Shown here piece after piece: positions 34,671-43,903 of a DNA stretch of 64,000 bases (its first letter is position 1; every line of letters begins with the position of its first letter). The position numbers and the translations under genes are program-made. The stretch covers positions 186,001 through 250,000 of the forward strand of contig NZ_UAUI01000011.1 in NCBI RefSeq assembly GCF_900455735.1, in the 5' to 3' direction. The DNA comes from Rhodococcus wratislaviensis (GTDB lineage Bacteria > Actinomycetota > Actinomycetes > Mycobacteriales > Mycobacteriaceae). Under the pieces are notes generated by a model that had not been told where the DNA came from, did not search any database, and saw only the letters and a list, made by a program, of their open reading frames with translations.

Positions 34671-35450
34671 ATGACGAAACCGTCCCTGAAAGAACGCCTT
34701 CACACCCAGCCCCTGTCCCTCGGAATGCAGTCTTTCTCGGCGAACCCGGGGATCGTCGAGATCCTCGGTCTGACCGGCTTCGACTGGGTGTCGCTGGACA
34801 TGGAACACTCACCCACCAGCTTCGAGACCGTGGAACACCTTGCGCGGGCCGCGAAAGCGGCGGGAACGTCCGCACTCGTAAGGGTGGCCGAGAACGATCC
34901 CATTCAGATCATGAAGGCACTCGACCGCGGCGTCGACGGGGTCATCGTTCCGCACATCAAGTCGGCGGCAGATCTCGAGGCTGCGGTGGCGGCCACGCGG
35001 TACAGCCCGGACGGCATCCGGGGAGCGTGCACGAGTGTCCGTTCCAGCGGTTATGGAACCGAGCCGTGGGACTCCTATCTCGAGCGGGTCGCGAGCGAGA
35101 CCGTCGTGGTTGCGTTGGTCGAGGACGAGGAAGCGATCACTTCTTTCGACGAGCTGCTGAAGGTTGACGGGGTGGATGCATTCTGGCTCGGCACCCGAGA
35201 TCTCGCTCAGGCGATGGGAATTCCGGGCAGTGACCTGCACAACCCGCTCTTCACGAAGATGGCGAAGGACCTCTGCGCACGCGCGAAGGATCAGGGGAAG
35301 CTGATGATGGCGACGGTGGGACCGCTGCTCACCATCGAGTACGCCCAGTTCATCCACAGCCTCGGCTTCACTTGCATCAGCTACGGAACCGACCTGAAGA
35401 ACTTCGGCAGGTTTGCGCAGTCGGTGGTCACGGGCCTGCGTGGCGAATGA
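34671..35450 (+). CDS. HpcH/HpaI-family class II aldolase
   Basis: A 259-residue aldolase/citrate-lyase-fold protein. All expected active-site residues are present: base His in DWVSLDMEHSP, Arg in SALVRVAEND, metal Glu in ALVEDEEAI and metal Asp in WLGTRDLAQAMG. Such enzymes reversibly cleave 4-hydroxy-2-oxo acids to pyruvate or oxaloacetate-type products and an aldehyde or keto acid, usually late in aromatic degradation. It overlaps the next gene by ATGA. Confidence 0.88.
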   Translation: MTKPSLKERLHTQPLSLGMQSFSANPGIVEILGLTGFDWVSLDMEHSPTSFETVEHLARAAKAAGTSALVRVAENDPIQIMKALDRGVDGVIVPHIKSAADLEAAVAATRYSPDGIRGACTSVRSSGYGTEPWDSYLERVASETVVVALVEDEEAITSFDELLKVDGVDAFWLGTRDLAQAMGIPGSDLHNPLFTKMAKDLCARAKDQGKLMMATVGPLLTIEYAQFIHSLGFTCISYGTDLKNFGRFAQSVVTGLRGE

Positions 35451-36367
35451 CTCACACCGCCAACATATTCAACCCACGCGAAAGGTCAGTGATTGCGTTG
35501 ACGACACCCCGGCGGAACAGACTGGTCGAGTTGGCATCCCAGCAGAAGCCTGCATTCGGAGGTTCGCTGCACAGCGGTGACATCAGCCGGGCGCGCGCGC
35601 TCGCAGACTCCACCTTCGATTTCGTGATGGTCGACCTCGAACACGAGGGTTTCGACCTGCCGCGGCTGGGTGACACGCTGCAGTGGCTCATCAGTCGCCG
35701 GCAGATGGCCAAGACGGGGTCGCTGTTCCCGTCGCCGACCCCGATCGTGCGTCTGCCACACACGCTCGGCGAGCGCACGATGTGGATCGCCAGTCAGGCG
35801 CTCGACTACGGTGCTCTCGGCCTCATCCTGCCCTACACCGAGCATGCCGAGGATGTCGAGATGATGGTTCGCGCGCTGCGGTACCCGCGGCGTGAAGCCA
35901 ACGGTGGCGTCGTCGGAGAGCGCAGGGTCTGGCCGAAGCTGGCGTCGCGGTACTGGGGTTGCGCCGACTACGACGAGTACTTCGACATGGCCGACTTCTG
36001 GCCGTTGTCGGAACAGGGCGAGATAGTCCTGATCGCCATGGTTGCGACGCCGACGGCGCTGGAGAACATCGAGGAGATCGCGTCGGTACCCGGTCTGAGC
36101 GGCATCCTGTTCGGGGCGAAGCACGCGTGGTCTGCGCTCGGCCGCCGCGGAAAGACCGACCTCGACGATCCGGACCTGGTGCACTTCCGGTCGAGCGTCC
36201 TCGCCGCATGCCAGAAGAACGACATCGTGGCGGGCACCTCGCTCAGCGGTTCGGCACCCGTACTCGGGGGCGGAACGGTGAACGTGCCGTATCTGGAACG
36301 CCGTATCGACGAGGGATTCGGTTTCTTCCTCACGCAGGGGAACGGGCGGCCCGAACTGACACGGTGA
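35447..36367 (+). CDS. HpcH/HpaI-like protein lacking metal ligands
   Basis: A 306-residue paralogue of the preceding aldolase with an insertion of about 40 residues. The His (VMVDLEHEGFD) and Arg (IVRLPHTLGE) are kept. The metal Glu position is Ala200 (AMVATPTALENIEEIA) and the metal Asp position is His226 (FGAKHAWSALG). It therefore should not bind the divalent ion in the usual way and may have another activity or serve as partner subunit. ATG 35447 couples it to the upstream gene; GTG 35489, behind GAAAGG, is an alternative start. Confidence 0.8.
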   Translation: MTHTANIFNPRERSVIALTTPRRNRLVELASQQKPAFGGSLHSGDISRARALADSTFDFVMVDLEHEGFDLPRLGDTLQWLISRRQMAKTGSLFPSPTPIVRLPHTLGERTMWIASQALDYGALGLILPYTEHAEDVEMMVRALRYPRREANGGVVGERRVWPKLASRYWGCADYDEYFDMADFWPLSEQGEIVLIAMVATPTALENIEEIASVPGLSGILFGAKHAWSALGRRGKTDLDDPDLVHFRSSVLAACQKNDIVAGTSLSGSAPVLGGGTVNVPYLERRIDEGFGFFLTQGNGRPELTR

Positions 36368-36373
36368 GGTGCG

Positions 36374-37672
36374 GTGAACATGGGAGTACGAGAAGCCACT
36401 CGCGTCGGCACGACGTTCGTGTCGATGCGAAACCGCAACTACCGCTTGTATTTCGTCGGACAACTCGCTTCGCAGGCGGGCAACTGGATGCAGACCGTGG
36501 CACAGTCCTTCCTCGTTCTGGAACTCACCGACTCCAGTACTCAGTTGGGATTGACGGTCGCGGCCCGCTACCTCCCGATCTTCCTGATCGGTCCCTGGGG
36601 TGGGCTGGCGGCTGACCGCTTCGACAAGCGGGTTATCCTCGCCGCCACCCAATCTGCTGCGTCGGTACTCGCGCTGATCTTCGCTCTCCTGGTCATCACT
36701 CACAGCACCCCGCTCTGGGCGATCTACGTGCTGGCGACGGCGCTCGGTCTGGTCAACGTCATCGACGTCCCGGCACGCCAATCGTTCATCTCGGAACTGG
36801 TCCGTCCGGACGAGCTCGGCAACGCGGTCACGCTCAACTCGATCACGATCAACGCCGCCCGGCTGTTCGGTGCCGCGCTGGGCGGCCTCGTCGCCTCGGT
36901 ACTGGGGCTGGCGGTCTGTTTCTGCCTCAACTCGGTGTCGTACCTGGTGGTGCTGGTGACGCTGTTCTGGATGGACAGGTCGCAGATCACGGCGTCGCGG
37001 CGAGCTCCACGCGAACGCGGCCAGATCAGATCAGGATTCCGCTACGTGCGAGAGACGCGGGAATTGCTCGTTCCGCTGATCATGGTGGCTGCCGTCGGCG
37101 CGCTGGCTTGGGAGTTCCAGGTGACCCTTCCCCTTGTTGCCAAGGAAACGTTCGGCGGCGGTGCGGGGCTCTATGGAACGATGATGGCGGTGATGAGCGC
37201 CGGAGCCGTCGTGGGCGGTCTGGTCACGGCCTCCCGGCCCACCGACCGTGCCCGGTCGTTGGCCGTTGCAGCGGCGGGCTGGGGCGTCGCACTCACGGCG
37301 GCGGCCCTGGCTCCGAACCTGGCCGTCGAGTTCGCCGCCCTGCTGTTCGTCGGGTACGGCAGTATCACCTTCAACGCCCTCGGCCGAACCGCGCTCCAGC
37401 TGGGCGCGCGTGCGGACATGCGTGGTCGGGTGATGGCGCTGTGGATGACGGCGTGGGCAGGCACGACTCCGATCGGTGGGCCTGTCGTCGGGTGGATCGG
37501 TGAGGCGGCCGGCGCACGATTCAGTCTTCTCGCAGGCGGCGTCCCGACGATCGCCGTGGGTCTACTTTGCTATCCCGCACTGGCGCGGATCGATGCCCGA
37601 CGTAGCGGATCGATCGACTCCGATCGACATCCGCGCTTGAATTTGTCACTACGGCGACGAAGTGAGGAATAA
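36374..37672 (+). CDS. MFS exporter, MFS_3/EntS-like
   Basis: A 432-residue 12-helix major facilitator. The start NYRLYFVGQLASQAGNWMQT and the loop GGLAADRFDKRVIL between helices 2 and 3 are typical of the MFS_3 group that includes the enterobactin exporter EntS. A central loop (RAPRERGQIRSGFRYVRETR) separates the halves. Probably proton-driven efflux. The cargo is unknown, possibly an intermediate or metal chelator. It starts 6 bp after the HpaI-like gene and overlaps the next start. Confidence 0.85.
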   Translation: MNMGVREATRVGTTFVSMRNRNYRLYFVGQLASQAGNWMQTVAQSFLVLELTDSSTQLGLTVAARYLPIFLIGPWGGLAADRFDKRVILAATQSAASVLALIFALLVITHSTPLWAIYVLATALGLVNVIDVPARQSFISELVRPDELGNAVTLNSITINAARLFGAALGGLVASVLGLAVCFCLNSVSYLVVLVTLFWMDRSQITASRRAPRERGQIRSGFRYVRETRELLVPLIMVAAVGALAWEFQVTLPLVAKETFGGGAGLYGTMMAVMSAGAVVGGLVTASRPTDRARSLAVAAAGWGVALTAAALAPNLAVEFAALLFVGYGSITFNALGRTALQLGARADMRGRVMALWMTAWAGTTPIGGPVVGWIGEAAGARFSLLAGGVPTIAVGLLCYPALARIDARRSGSIDSDRHPRLNLSLRRRSEE

Positions 37673-38139
37673 TGAAAATCAACAAAGGCACATTGTCGAT
37701 TTCCAGTCCGGCGTTCGGACACGGCGCGCGGATGCCCGACGCGTATTCCAAGAACGGCCGGGGCGTCTCGCCACCCTTGTCGTGGACGGGCGTTCCCAAG
37801 GGGACGAAGTCGTTCGCCCTCGTCGCCCACGATGCGGACGCGCCCTTGATCGAAGGCTTCACCCACTGGGTGCTGTACGGCATTCCGGCGCAGGTTGATT
37901 CGGTTCCGGAAGGCGGCGGAGCCGGCTATGTCCAGGGGCTCAACAGTACGGGCGCGCCGGGCTGGACGCCGGCTGCCCCGCCTGCCGGGCACGGCACACA
38001 CTTCTACTATTTCCACCTCTACGCCCTCGATGCCGAAATCGACCTCCCGCCGGGACTGTCGATGGACGAACTGCTCCGCGAGATCGACCCGCACGTGATC
38101 AACCAGGCGCGCGTGGTCGGTACTTACTCCAACGAATGA
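37672..38139 (+). CDS. YbhB/YbcL-type PEBP-like protein
   Basis: A 155-residue protein of the Raf-kinase-inhibitor-like (PEBP) fold: ISSPAFGHGARMPDAYSKNG, VSPPLSWTGVPKGTKSFALV, then AHDADAPLIEGFTHWVLYGI and HFYYFHLYALD. The usual Asp-x-Asp and His that line the anion-binding pocket are present. Function in bacteria is not defined. Its ATG overlaps the MFS stop and its end overlaps a possible start of the flavoprotein, so it belongs to the operon. Confidence 0.85.
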   Translation: MKINKGTLSISSPAFGHGARMPDAYSKNGRGVSPPLSWTGVPKGTKSFALVAHDADAPLIEGFTHWVLYGIPAQVDSVPEGGGAGYVQGLNSTGAPGWTPAAPPAGHGTHFYYFHLYALDAEIDLPPGLSMDELLREIDPHVINQARVVGTYSNE

Positions 38140-38156
38140 CGAGAAAGGTCACCAGT

Positions 38157-39629
38157 ATGAGCCTGCAGACCAACGACTACGACGTCGTGGTGATCGGATA
38201 TGGCGGCGCGGGGGCCTCGGCGGCGATCGAGGCGCACGAGGCGGGGGCACGGGTGCTCGTGCTCGAGAAGGCCGCCGAAGGCGGCGGAACAACGGCCATG
38301 GCTGGTGGCAACATCAGAACTGTTCGCGACGCCGACAAGATGATCAAGCACTTCCACACGCTCTGCGAGGGAACGACCGACCTGGCGTCCGTCGAGGCTC
38401 ACGTGCGCGGTCTGATCGACCTGCCTGCATGGATCGAGAAGTGCGGCGGGGTCATCGCCCCAGACAAGAAGAAGGTCTCCGGTCCGCCCGTCGTCGGCCC
38501 GCCGTATCCACGGGAGACACCGGGAACCCTGTTTCCCCGGGTCGAGGGTGCGGACGGCGTGGGTGTCCGCTACCGCTGGCCACAACAGAACGGGCACGAT
38601 CGCGGTGCGGCGGGTTACGCGATGTTGGCCCGGAACGTCGCGCAGCGTGGCATCGACGTGGTCACCGGAGCGAGGGTCACCTCGCTCGTTCGCGACGGGG
38701 TCACGGGGCGAGTGTCCCGGGTGCACGCCGAGCACGACGGCGAGAAGATCCAGATCGATGCGAGGGGTGGAGTGGTGCTCGCCAGTGGTGGCTACTCCTG
38801 GGACGCAGAGCTGTTGCGCGACACGATAGGTGCCGTCCTTCCGTCCGCGTCGCCACCGCATCGGAATACCGGTGACGGGGTGCGCATCGCGCAAGCGGTA
38901 GGAGCCGGACTGTGGCACATGGGAGCCGCTGTGTTGCAGTTGGGTGTCGTGGTGCCCGACTACGAGGCGTCATTCGGGTTGAAGGTCCGCGAACGCGGAT
39001 TCGTCCTGGTCGATCGCCTCGGGCAGCGGTTCTGCGACGAGACCAACCTTGCCGGACACGACGGTGGGGTACTGCTGGACGACCGTGACCTGCGGGGCGC
39101 AGTGCGCAAGCGCCTGCCCAGCTATCTCGTGTTCGACGAGGCGACCCGGCTTGCCGGCCCGGTTGTCACTCCTGATCGCGGTTTCAATCGCGACAGCGGG
39201 TGGTCCGACGACAACTCCGTGCCGGTGGAACGAGGTTGGATCGCGTCCGCCCCCACCGTTCGGGGGCTGGCAGGCAAACTCGGACTGGATTCAGACGAAC
39301 TGACACGCACGATCGACACCTACAACCGGGGCGCCGCGGCAGGCCACGACGCCTACGGTCGCGCGGCGGCGGAGTGCACGCCCCTCGAGGACGGGCCGTT
39401 CTACGGGATTGCCGTCTGGCCATGCATTCTCAACACCCAAGGCGGGCCGCGCCGCTCTCCGGCCGGTCACATCCTGGATCCGTGGGGAACGCCGATCCCC
39501 GGTCTATTCGGTGCCGGCGAACTGGGCTCCATCTGGAACACGCTGTACCCCGGTGGCGTCAACTACGGCGAGGCGCTGATCTCGGGACGAGTCGCCGGTG
39601 CGTCTGCTGTCGGAGTGGTACCTTCCTGA
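38157..39629 (+). CDS. FAD-dependent oxidoreductase, fumarate-reductase/KstD-like
   Basis: A 490-residue flavoprotein. The N-terminal FAD motif is VVVIGYGGAGASAAIEAHEAG with VLVLEKAAEGGGTTAMAGGN. The substrate-cap region lies in the middle, and the C-terminal FAD part reads LFGAGELGSIWNTLYPGGVNYGEALISG. The family includes fumarate reductases, 3-ketosteroid dehydrogenases and tricarballylate dehydrogenase. It probably reduces or forms a C=C bond next to a carbonyl. ATG 38157 follows GAGAAAGG; ATG 38136 is also in frame. Last gene of the first catabolic operon. Confidence 0.85.
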   Translation: MSLQTNDYDVVVIGYGGAGASAAIEAHEAGARVLVLEKAAEGGGTTAMAGGNIRTVRDADKMIKHFHTLCEGTTDLASVEAHVRGLIDLPAWIEKCGGVIAPDKKKVSGPPVVGPPYPRETPGTLFPRVEGADGVGVRYRWPQQNGHDRGAAGYAMLARNVAQRGIDVVTGARVTSLVRDGVTGRVSRVHAEHDGEKIQIDARGGVVLASGGYSWDAELLRDTIGAVLPSASPPHRNTGDGVRIAQAVGAGLWHMGAAVLQLGVVVPDYEASFGLKVRERGFVLVDRLGQRFCDETNLAGHDGGVLLDDRDLRGAVRKRLPSYLVFDEATRLAGPVVTPDRGFNRDSGWSDDNSVPVERGWIASAPTVRGLAGKLGLDSDELTRTIDTYNRGAAAGHDAYGRAAAECTPLEDGPFYGIAVWPCILNTQGGPRRSPAGHILDPWGTPIPGLFGAGELGSIWNTLYPGGVNYGEALISGRVAGASAVGVVPS

Positions 39630-39657
39630 GGATTGCCGATCACCTTCTCGACACGGC

Positions 39658-39696
39658 AAAGGGGTTGGGCGAAAAGTGGTTTCGTCCAACCCCTTT
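39658..39696. terminator. Bidirectional terminator
   Basis: AAAGGGGTTGG and CCAACCCCTTT form an 11-bp perfect stem, with GAAA/TTTC pairing further inside, between the convergent flavoprotein and siderophore-interacting protein genes. GTGTTTTCT follows on the plus strand, and AAA in the stem gives U residues in both directions. Confidence 0.88.
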
Positions 39697-39704
39697 GTGT
39701 TTTC

Positions 39705-40550
39705 TCAACGAGCGGCGGCGTCGATTTCACCCTTCCGCTGGGAGGCCTTCCACTGCCGGAACTGTTCCTCGGAGCGTCCGCGCCGCCAATAGCCGGAGAT
39801 GGAGGTGTGGGCGCCACTCACCGAACGTTCCTGCAAAACGTAGCGACGGAGGTTTTGCATCACGGCGGCAGCCTCACCGTGGATGAAGACGTGTGGTTCG
39901 CCATCGAGCCACTCGGCGCCACGGACGGCCGCAACCAGGGGTGAATTGTCCCCGGCACGGTCGTCATCGACCTCGTGGGAACTCGCGCCGCGGTGTATCC
40001 AGGTGATGCATGTGTCGGCGGGCGCCTGCAACTCGATCTCGTCGTCCGGCCCTGTGACCTCTATGTATGCCCGGACTGTTGCAGTTGCCGGCATCGCTTC
40101 GAGCGCGGCGGCGAGCGCCGGGAGACCGCTCTCGTCGGCTGCGAGGAGGTGCCAGGGCGCCGCGGCGTCGGGACGGTAGCCCCCGCCGGGGCCGAGGAAT
40201 CGAACTATGTCTCCAGGGGTGGTCCGGGCTGCCCAGGGAGCGGCGACGCCGGATTCACCGTGCACGACGAAGTCGATGGCGATCTGGCGGAGTACCGCGT
40301 CCACACGGCGCACGGTGTACGTGCGCACGACGGGATGCGACTCCTTCGGCATCTCTCGTCGGATTCGTTCCAGGTCAAACGGTTCCGAATATTCGACACC
40401 AGGTATCGGCAAGACCATCTTGACGTAACTGTCGGTTTCGTTCCTGCTTCGATAGTCGGCGAAACCCGGCCCGCCCAGATACACCCTGACCATATGCGGG
40501 GTCAGCCATTCCGTGCGTTCCACGACCATCGTGTTCATTCGTTTGGCCAT
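39705..40550 (-). CDS. Siderophore-interacting protein (ViuB-type flavin reductase)
   Basis: A 281-residue protein with an FAD_binding_9 barrel (VVERTEWLTPHMVRVYLGG, then RTYTVRRVD with the flavin-binding R-x-Y-[TS] motif, and DFVVHGESGVAAPWA) and a C-terminal SIP NAD(P)H domain (LAADESGLPALAAALEAMP; VFIHGEAAAVMQNLRRY). These enzymes reduce ferric siderophores to free the iron. ATG 40550 (MAKRMNTMVVER) follows GCAGGAG. It is transcribed against the surrounding catabolic operons. Confidence 0.92.
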   Translation of the reverse strand: MAKRMNTMVVERTEWLTPHMVRVYLGGPGFADYRSRNETDSYVKMVLPIPGVEYSEPFDLERIRREMPKESHPVVRTYTVRRVDAVLRQIAIDFVVHGESGVAAPWAARTTPGDIVRFLGPGGGYRPDAAAPWHLLAADESGLPALAAALEAMPATATVRAYIEVTGPDDEIELQAPADTCITWIHRGASSHEVDDDRAGDNSPLVAAVRGAEWLDGEPHVFIHGEAAAVMQNLRRYVLQERSVSGAHTSISGYWRRGRSEEQFRQWKASQRKGEIDAAAR

Positions 40551-41028
40551 CTCGGCTCCTGCGTTTCGTGGGGGATCGGCGGCATTTCGTTGCCGCTCGC
40601 TCAGGACATTCACCGGCACTTCGGAGGATCCATGGAGGCATCTCTCAGGGCCTCGATGATGCGGCGCAGGCAAATCGGACGCAGCAGGGGTGCTTCGGAG
40701 AAGGCATTTATCGTATCGTGAGAATCTGTTTGCGCTGGTCGGAAGAGCCTGCCTAGCATGTGTATCACGTCACCAACTCGTCCGAAAGAGCCCCGCATCA
40801 CACCGCTACAGACTCGGTCGAGTTTCGATTCCCCTTCGTTCCCTTGGAGGATCCAATGCGTTCGCAACGCCCCCAGGGCCGTGAGACCGGGACGGCGACC
40901 TGGGTGCCGGATCTTTACGGGAGGCAAAACTTTTCAGGCAGGAGCGCCGAATTGTCCGTATAGCGAACAGCGGAATCGAATCCCGGTTCTCGACGCCCCT
41001 CACGACTCGCGCAGCACAAGGAGAAGAA
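40551..41028. other. Intergenic region before the second catabolic operon
   Basis: 478 bp between the divergent siderophore-interacting gene and the lactonase-like gene. It holds copy B of the duplicated block at 40707-40769, then about 260 bp of leader. No credible coding sequence was seen; short frames across the block merely reflect the DNA repeat. Confidence 0.6.
40707..40769 (+). promoter_or_regulatory. Duplicated promoter/operator block, copy B
   Basis: Second copy of the block at 33853. Candidate -35 TTGCGC and -10 TAGCAT are again 18 bp apart, and the upstream TTTATCGTATCGTGAGAAT is unchanged. It lies about 260 bp before the first gene of the long catabolic operon and points towards it. 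Confidence 0.6.
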
Positions 41029-42096
41029 ATGTCAGAAGGTAGCTTCCGCGCTTACCTCGCGCACGGATCGAGGAAGATCTCGGTCCTGTCCTTCTCGCCC
41101 ACGTCGGGCAAGATGGTTCAACTTCAAGACGTCGTCGTGAACGGCGACGACGTTCCCGAGGACGTGCGGGCGGGTCGGTTCATGGCGTTGGCGGTGAGCC
41201 CGGACCGCCGCTTCCTGTATGCAACCAATCGGACGGCTCCGTATTCGTTCCGGAGCTTCGCGATCGACGGCACGGACGGCACGCTGACGTACCTCGGCGA
41301 CGCGCCGGCGGTCGAGAGTTCCCCGTACATCACCACCGACCGGACGGGACGTTTTCTCCTCGCTGCCTACAATCCGCCCGATCGCCGGCGTCGCACCGGC
41401 TTCGTCAGCGTCAGCGCGATCAACAACGGCTTCATCCAGCCGCCGCACCAAGTGATCCACACTCCCCCGAAGACGCACGGGATCCTCCCGGACGCATCGA
41501 ACCGGTTCGTGCTGGCTCCCGCATGCGACGGTGATGTTCTGGTGCGGTTCACCTTCGACGAAGCAACGGGACTGCTGAACCCCAACGAGCTCGCGCCGAT
41601 CGTGGTTCGCCCGGAGTCCGGGCCGCGGCACTTCGTGTTCCATGCGAGCAATCGCTACCTCTACATGCTCAACGAGTACGACGGCTCGGTCTACGCATAC
41701 AGTTTCGATCCCCGAGACGGTGCGATGTCGGAGATTCAGATCGCAAGCGTGCGGCCCGCCGAAGTGGACAAGGACGTGAACCCACGCGCGGGAGACCTCC
41801 GCATCACCCCGGATGGCAAGTGGCTGTATGCGGCAGTACGGGTAAATTGCACCATCGCCGCCTTCGCAGTCGACCAGATCACGGGCCGGCTGACCCCGGC
41901 AGGACACTTCCCCGTCGACAAGGAACCCCGCGGTTTCAACATCGATCCGTTCGGTCGCTATCTGATCGCGAACGGGTTGATGACGAACACGGCGGTCACC
42001 TACGAGATCGACCAGAACACAGGTGCTCTCACGCGGGTCGCGGAGACCCCGACGATGGAAGACCCGAACTGGATCGAATTCGTGCGGTTGCCGTGA
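41029..42096 (+). CDS. Lactonase-family seven-bladed beta-propeller (Pgl/YbhE-like)
   Basis: A 355-residue propeller with repeated blades, each with a conserved pattern such as VSPDRRFLYATNRT, FHASNRYLYMLNEYDGSVYA, and ITPDGKWLYAAVR. The last blade reads NIDPFGRYLIANGLMTNTAV. The family includes 6-phosphogluconolactonase and cis,cis-muconate-type lactonases; catalytic residues are not firmly known. In this setting it may open a lactone formed after ring cleavage. ATG 41029 follows AAGGAGAAG. First gene of the long operon. Confidence 0.82.
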   Translation: MSEGSFRAYLAHGSRKISVLSFSPTSGKMVQLQDVVVNGDDVPEDVRAGRFMALAVSPDRRFLYATNRTAPYSFRSFAIDGTDGTLTYLGDAPAVESSPYITTDRTGRFLLAAYNPPDRRRRTGFVSVSAINNGFIQPPHQVIHTPPKTHGILPDASNRFVLAPACDGDVLVRFTFDEATGLLNPNELAPIVVRPESGPRHFVFHASNRYLYMLNEYDGSVYAYSFDPRDGAMSEIQIASVRPAEVDKDVNPRAGDLRITPDGKWLYAAVRVNCTIAAFAVDQITGRLTPAGHFPVDKEPRGFNIDPFGRYLIANGLMTNTAVTYEIDQNTGALTRVAETPTMEDPNWIEFVRLP

Positions 42097-42208
42097 CGAG
42101 AAGACACGACAACATCGCGTTGTCGACTGACCCGGAACTTGCGGAAATGCGTCGTCGTCTGCCCTCGGCACACGAATCCGGCGCGGGGATGTGGGAAGGA
42201 CTTATCGA

Positions 42209-43861
42209 ATGAAGGTTTACGAAGCGCTGGCACGGGCGTTCCAGGCAGAAGGTGTGACCGATGTTTTCGGCCTGATGGGCAATGCCAACATGTACTGGTG
42301 GTATGCCATGGACCAGGCGGGTGTCAACGTGCACCCGACCCGGCACGAAGGCACCGCGCTGTCGATGGCCGAGGGCTGGGCGCGGGCGACCGGACAAGTC
42401 GGCTGCTGCACGGTCACCCAGGGGCCCGGCGTCACCCAACTCGGCAGCGCGTTGACGGTCGCGAGCCGGGCGCGGATCCCGCTCGTGGTGTACGGCGGCG
42501 ACAGCGTGATGGGTGCCCTGAACGGATTGCAGTACATCGACCAGCGGCGGTTCGTGGAAGCGACCGAGACCGCCTTCGTGCCGCTGTTCAAGGCCGAGCA
42601 GGTCAATGAGGTTGTGCGCGAAGCGTTCTTCATTGCCCGGTCGCAGTCGCGTCCCGTGTTCCTGAACGTCCCCAGGGATCTGCAGGAAGCGGATTACGAT
42701 GAGTCTCTGCCCGAGTACGAGCCGTCGATCGCCATGCATCCCGAGCCGCAGAAGACGCTCCCGAACCCGGATCGGCTGCGCGACGCGGCCAGGCTCCTGG
42801 CAGGCAGCAAGAAACCGGTGGTCGTCGTCGGCCGGGGCGTCGACGCCGACGCAGAGGGAGGGGTCAAGAGCCTGGCGGAACGCGTGGGGGCGCTGATCGC
42901 GACCACGCTGCCCATGAAGGGCTGGGGCAACGACTCACCGTACTACGTCGGCGTCGCCGGCGGATTCTCGAACCGGACGGCGGTCGACCTGTTTGCCGAG
43001 GCCGACTGCGTCCTGGGTGTCGGGGCCAGCCTGAACCGCCACACACTGCAGGACGGCAATCTCTTCGAGCATGCCCGGTATGTCCAGATCGACTTACGTC
43101 CCACCCTGATCATGGGCAACCACCGCGCCGCCGACGTCTACCTGCAGGGCGACTCGCTTCTGACGGTCGATGCACTGAACGAGCTGCTCGAAGCCGAAGG
43201 TGTCGCGTCACGGACAGGCTTCCGCACACCCGAGGTCAAAGCCCTTCTGAAGGAATCCGATCCGGACCCCCGCGAGTTCGAGCTCGAACCGGACACCGTG
43301 GACCCACGCCTGGCGGCCGCACTGGTCGACAAGGCGCTCCCCGCCGAAGTCGGGACCGTCCTGGGTAACGGCCACACGTCCGGAATCGCCACGATCAACA
43401 TGACCAAGCGTCGTGACCTGCAGTGGTACATCTCGGCGTTCGGATGCATCGGTCAGAGCCTGCCGACCGCGATCGGCGGCGCTGCCGCGTCCCCTCATCC
43501 TGTGGCCGTGATCGACGGCGACGCCAGTGTGCTCATGCACATCAACGAGCTCGAGACCGCCGCCCGGATGGGACTGAAGTTGCTCGTCGTAACCCTCAAC
43601 GATCAGGCGTGGGGAGCCGAGTACCAGAAATTCTCACCCAAGAACATGGATACGCGGACGGCGGTCATCCCGACACCCGACCTCGGTGCAGTAGCCCGTG
43701 CCTTCGGCTGCCGGGGCGCGCTGATCACCGAGTTGGAGCAGATCGAGCCGGCCGTGGACGAGTTCCTGCGCGGAGACGGGCCGATGTTGCTGGATATTCG
43801 AGTGTCGAAGACGGTCGCGAGCGTGCCGTATCGACGTGTTCGCTTCGGCGAGCACATCTGA
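42209..43861 (+). CDS. Acetolactate-synthase-like thiamine-diphosphate enzyme
   Basis: A 550-residue member of the ALS/benzoylformate-decarboxylase superfamily. N-terminal pyrimidine domain with the activating Glu in HPTRHEGTALSMAEGWARAT and GCCTVTQGPGVTQLGSAL; central domain KKPVVVVGRGVDADAEGG; C-terminal TPP domain with GDASVLMHINELETAARMG and TLNDQAWGAEY (metal ligands Asp and the ND pair). The GDG of most relatives is GDA here. Substrate unknown; decarboxylation or ligation of a 2-oxo acid is likely. ATG 42209 follows GGGAAGGA. Confidence 0.85.
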   Translation: MKVYEALARAFQAEGVTDVFGLMGNANMYWWYAMDQAGVNVHPTRHEGTALSMAEGWARATGQVGCCTVTQGPGVTQLGSALTVASRARIPLVVYGGDSVMGALNGLQYIDQRRFVEATETAFVPLFKAEQVNEVVREAFFIARSQSRPVFLNVPRDLQEADYDESLPEYEPSIAMHPEPQKTLPNPDRLRDAARLLAGSKKPVVVVGRGVDADAEGGVKSLAERVGALIATTLPMKGWGNDSPYYVGVAGGFSNRTAVDLFAEADCVLGVGASLNRHTLQDGNLFEHARYVQIDLRPTLIMGNHRAADVYLQGDSLLTVDALNELLEAEGVASRTGFRTPEVKALLKESDPDPREFELEPDTVDPRLAAALVDKALPAEVGTVLGNGHTSGIATINMTKRRDLQWYISAFGCIGQSLPTAIGGAAASPHPVAVIDGDASVLMHINELETAARMGLKLLVVTLNDQAWGAEYQKFSPKNMDTRTAVIPTPDLGAVARAFGCRGALITELEQIEPAVDEFLRGDGPMLLDIRVSKTVASVPYRRVRFGEHI

Positions 43862-43903
43862 CCGAGTTGTTGTAGCAGGGAACCCACGACAGGGAAGTGC
43901 ACT

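Noticed and set aside
42108-42124. GACAAC-ATCGC-GTTGTC hairpin between the lactonase-like and TPP-enzyme genes
   Set aside because: Only a 6-bp AT-containing stem inside an apparent operon; no support for termination or attenuation.
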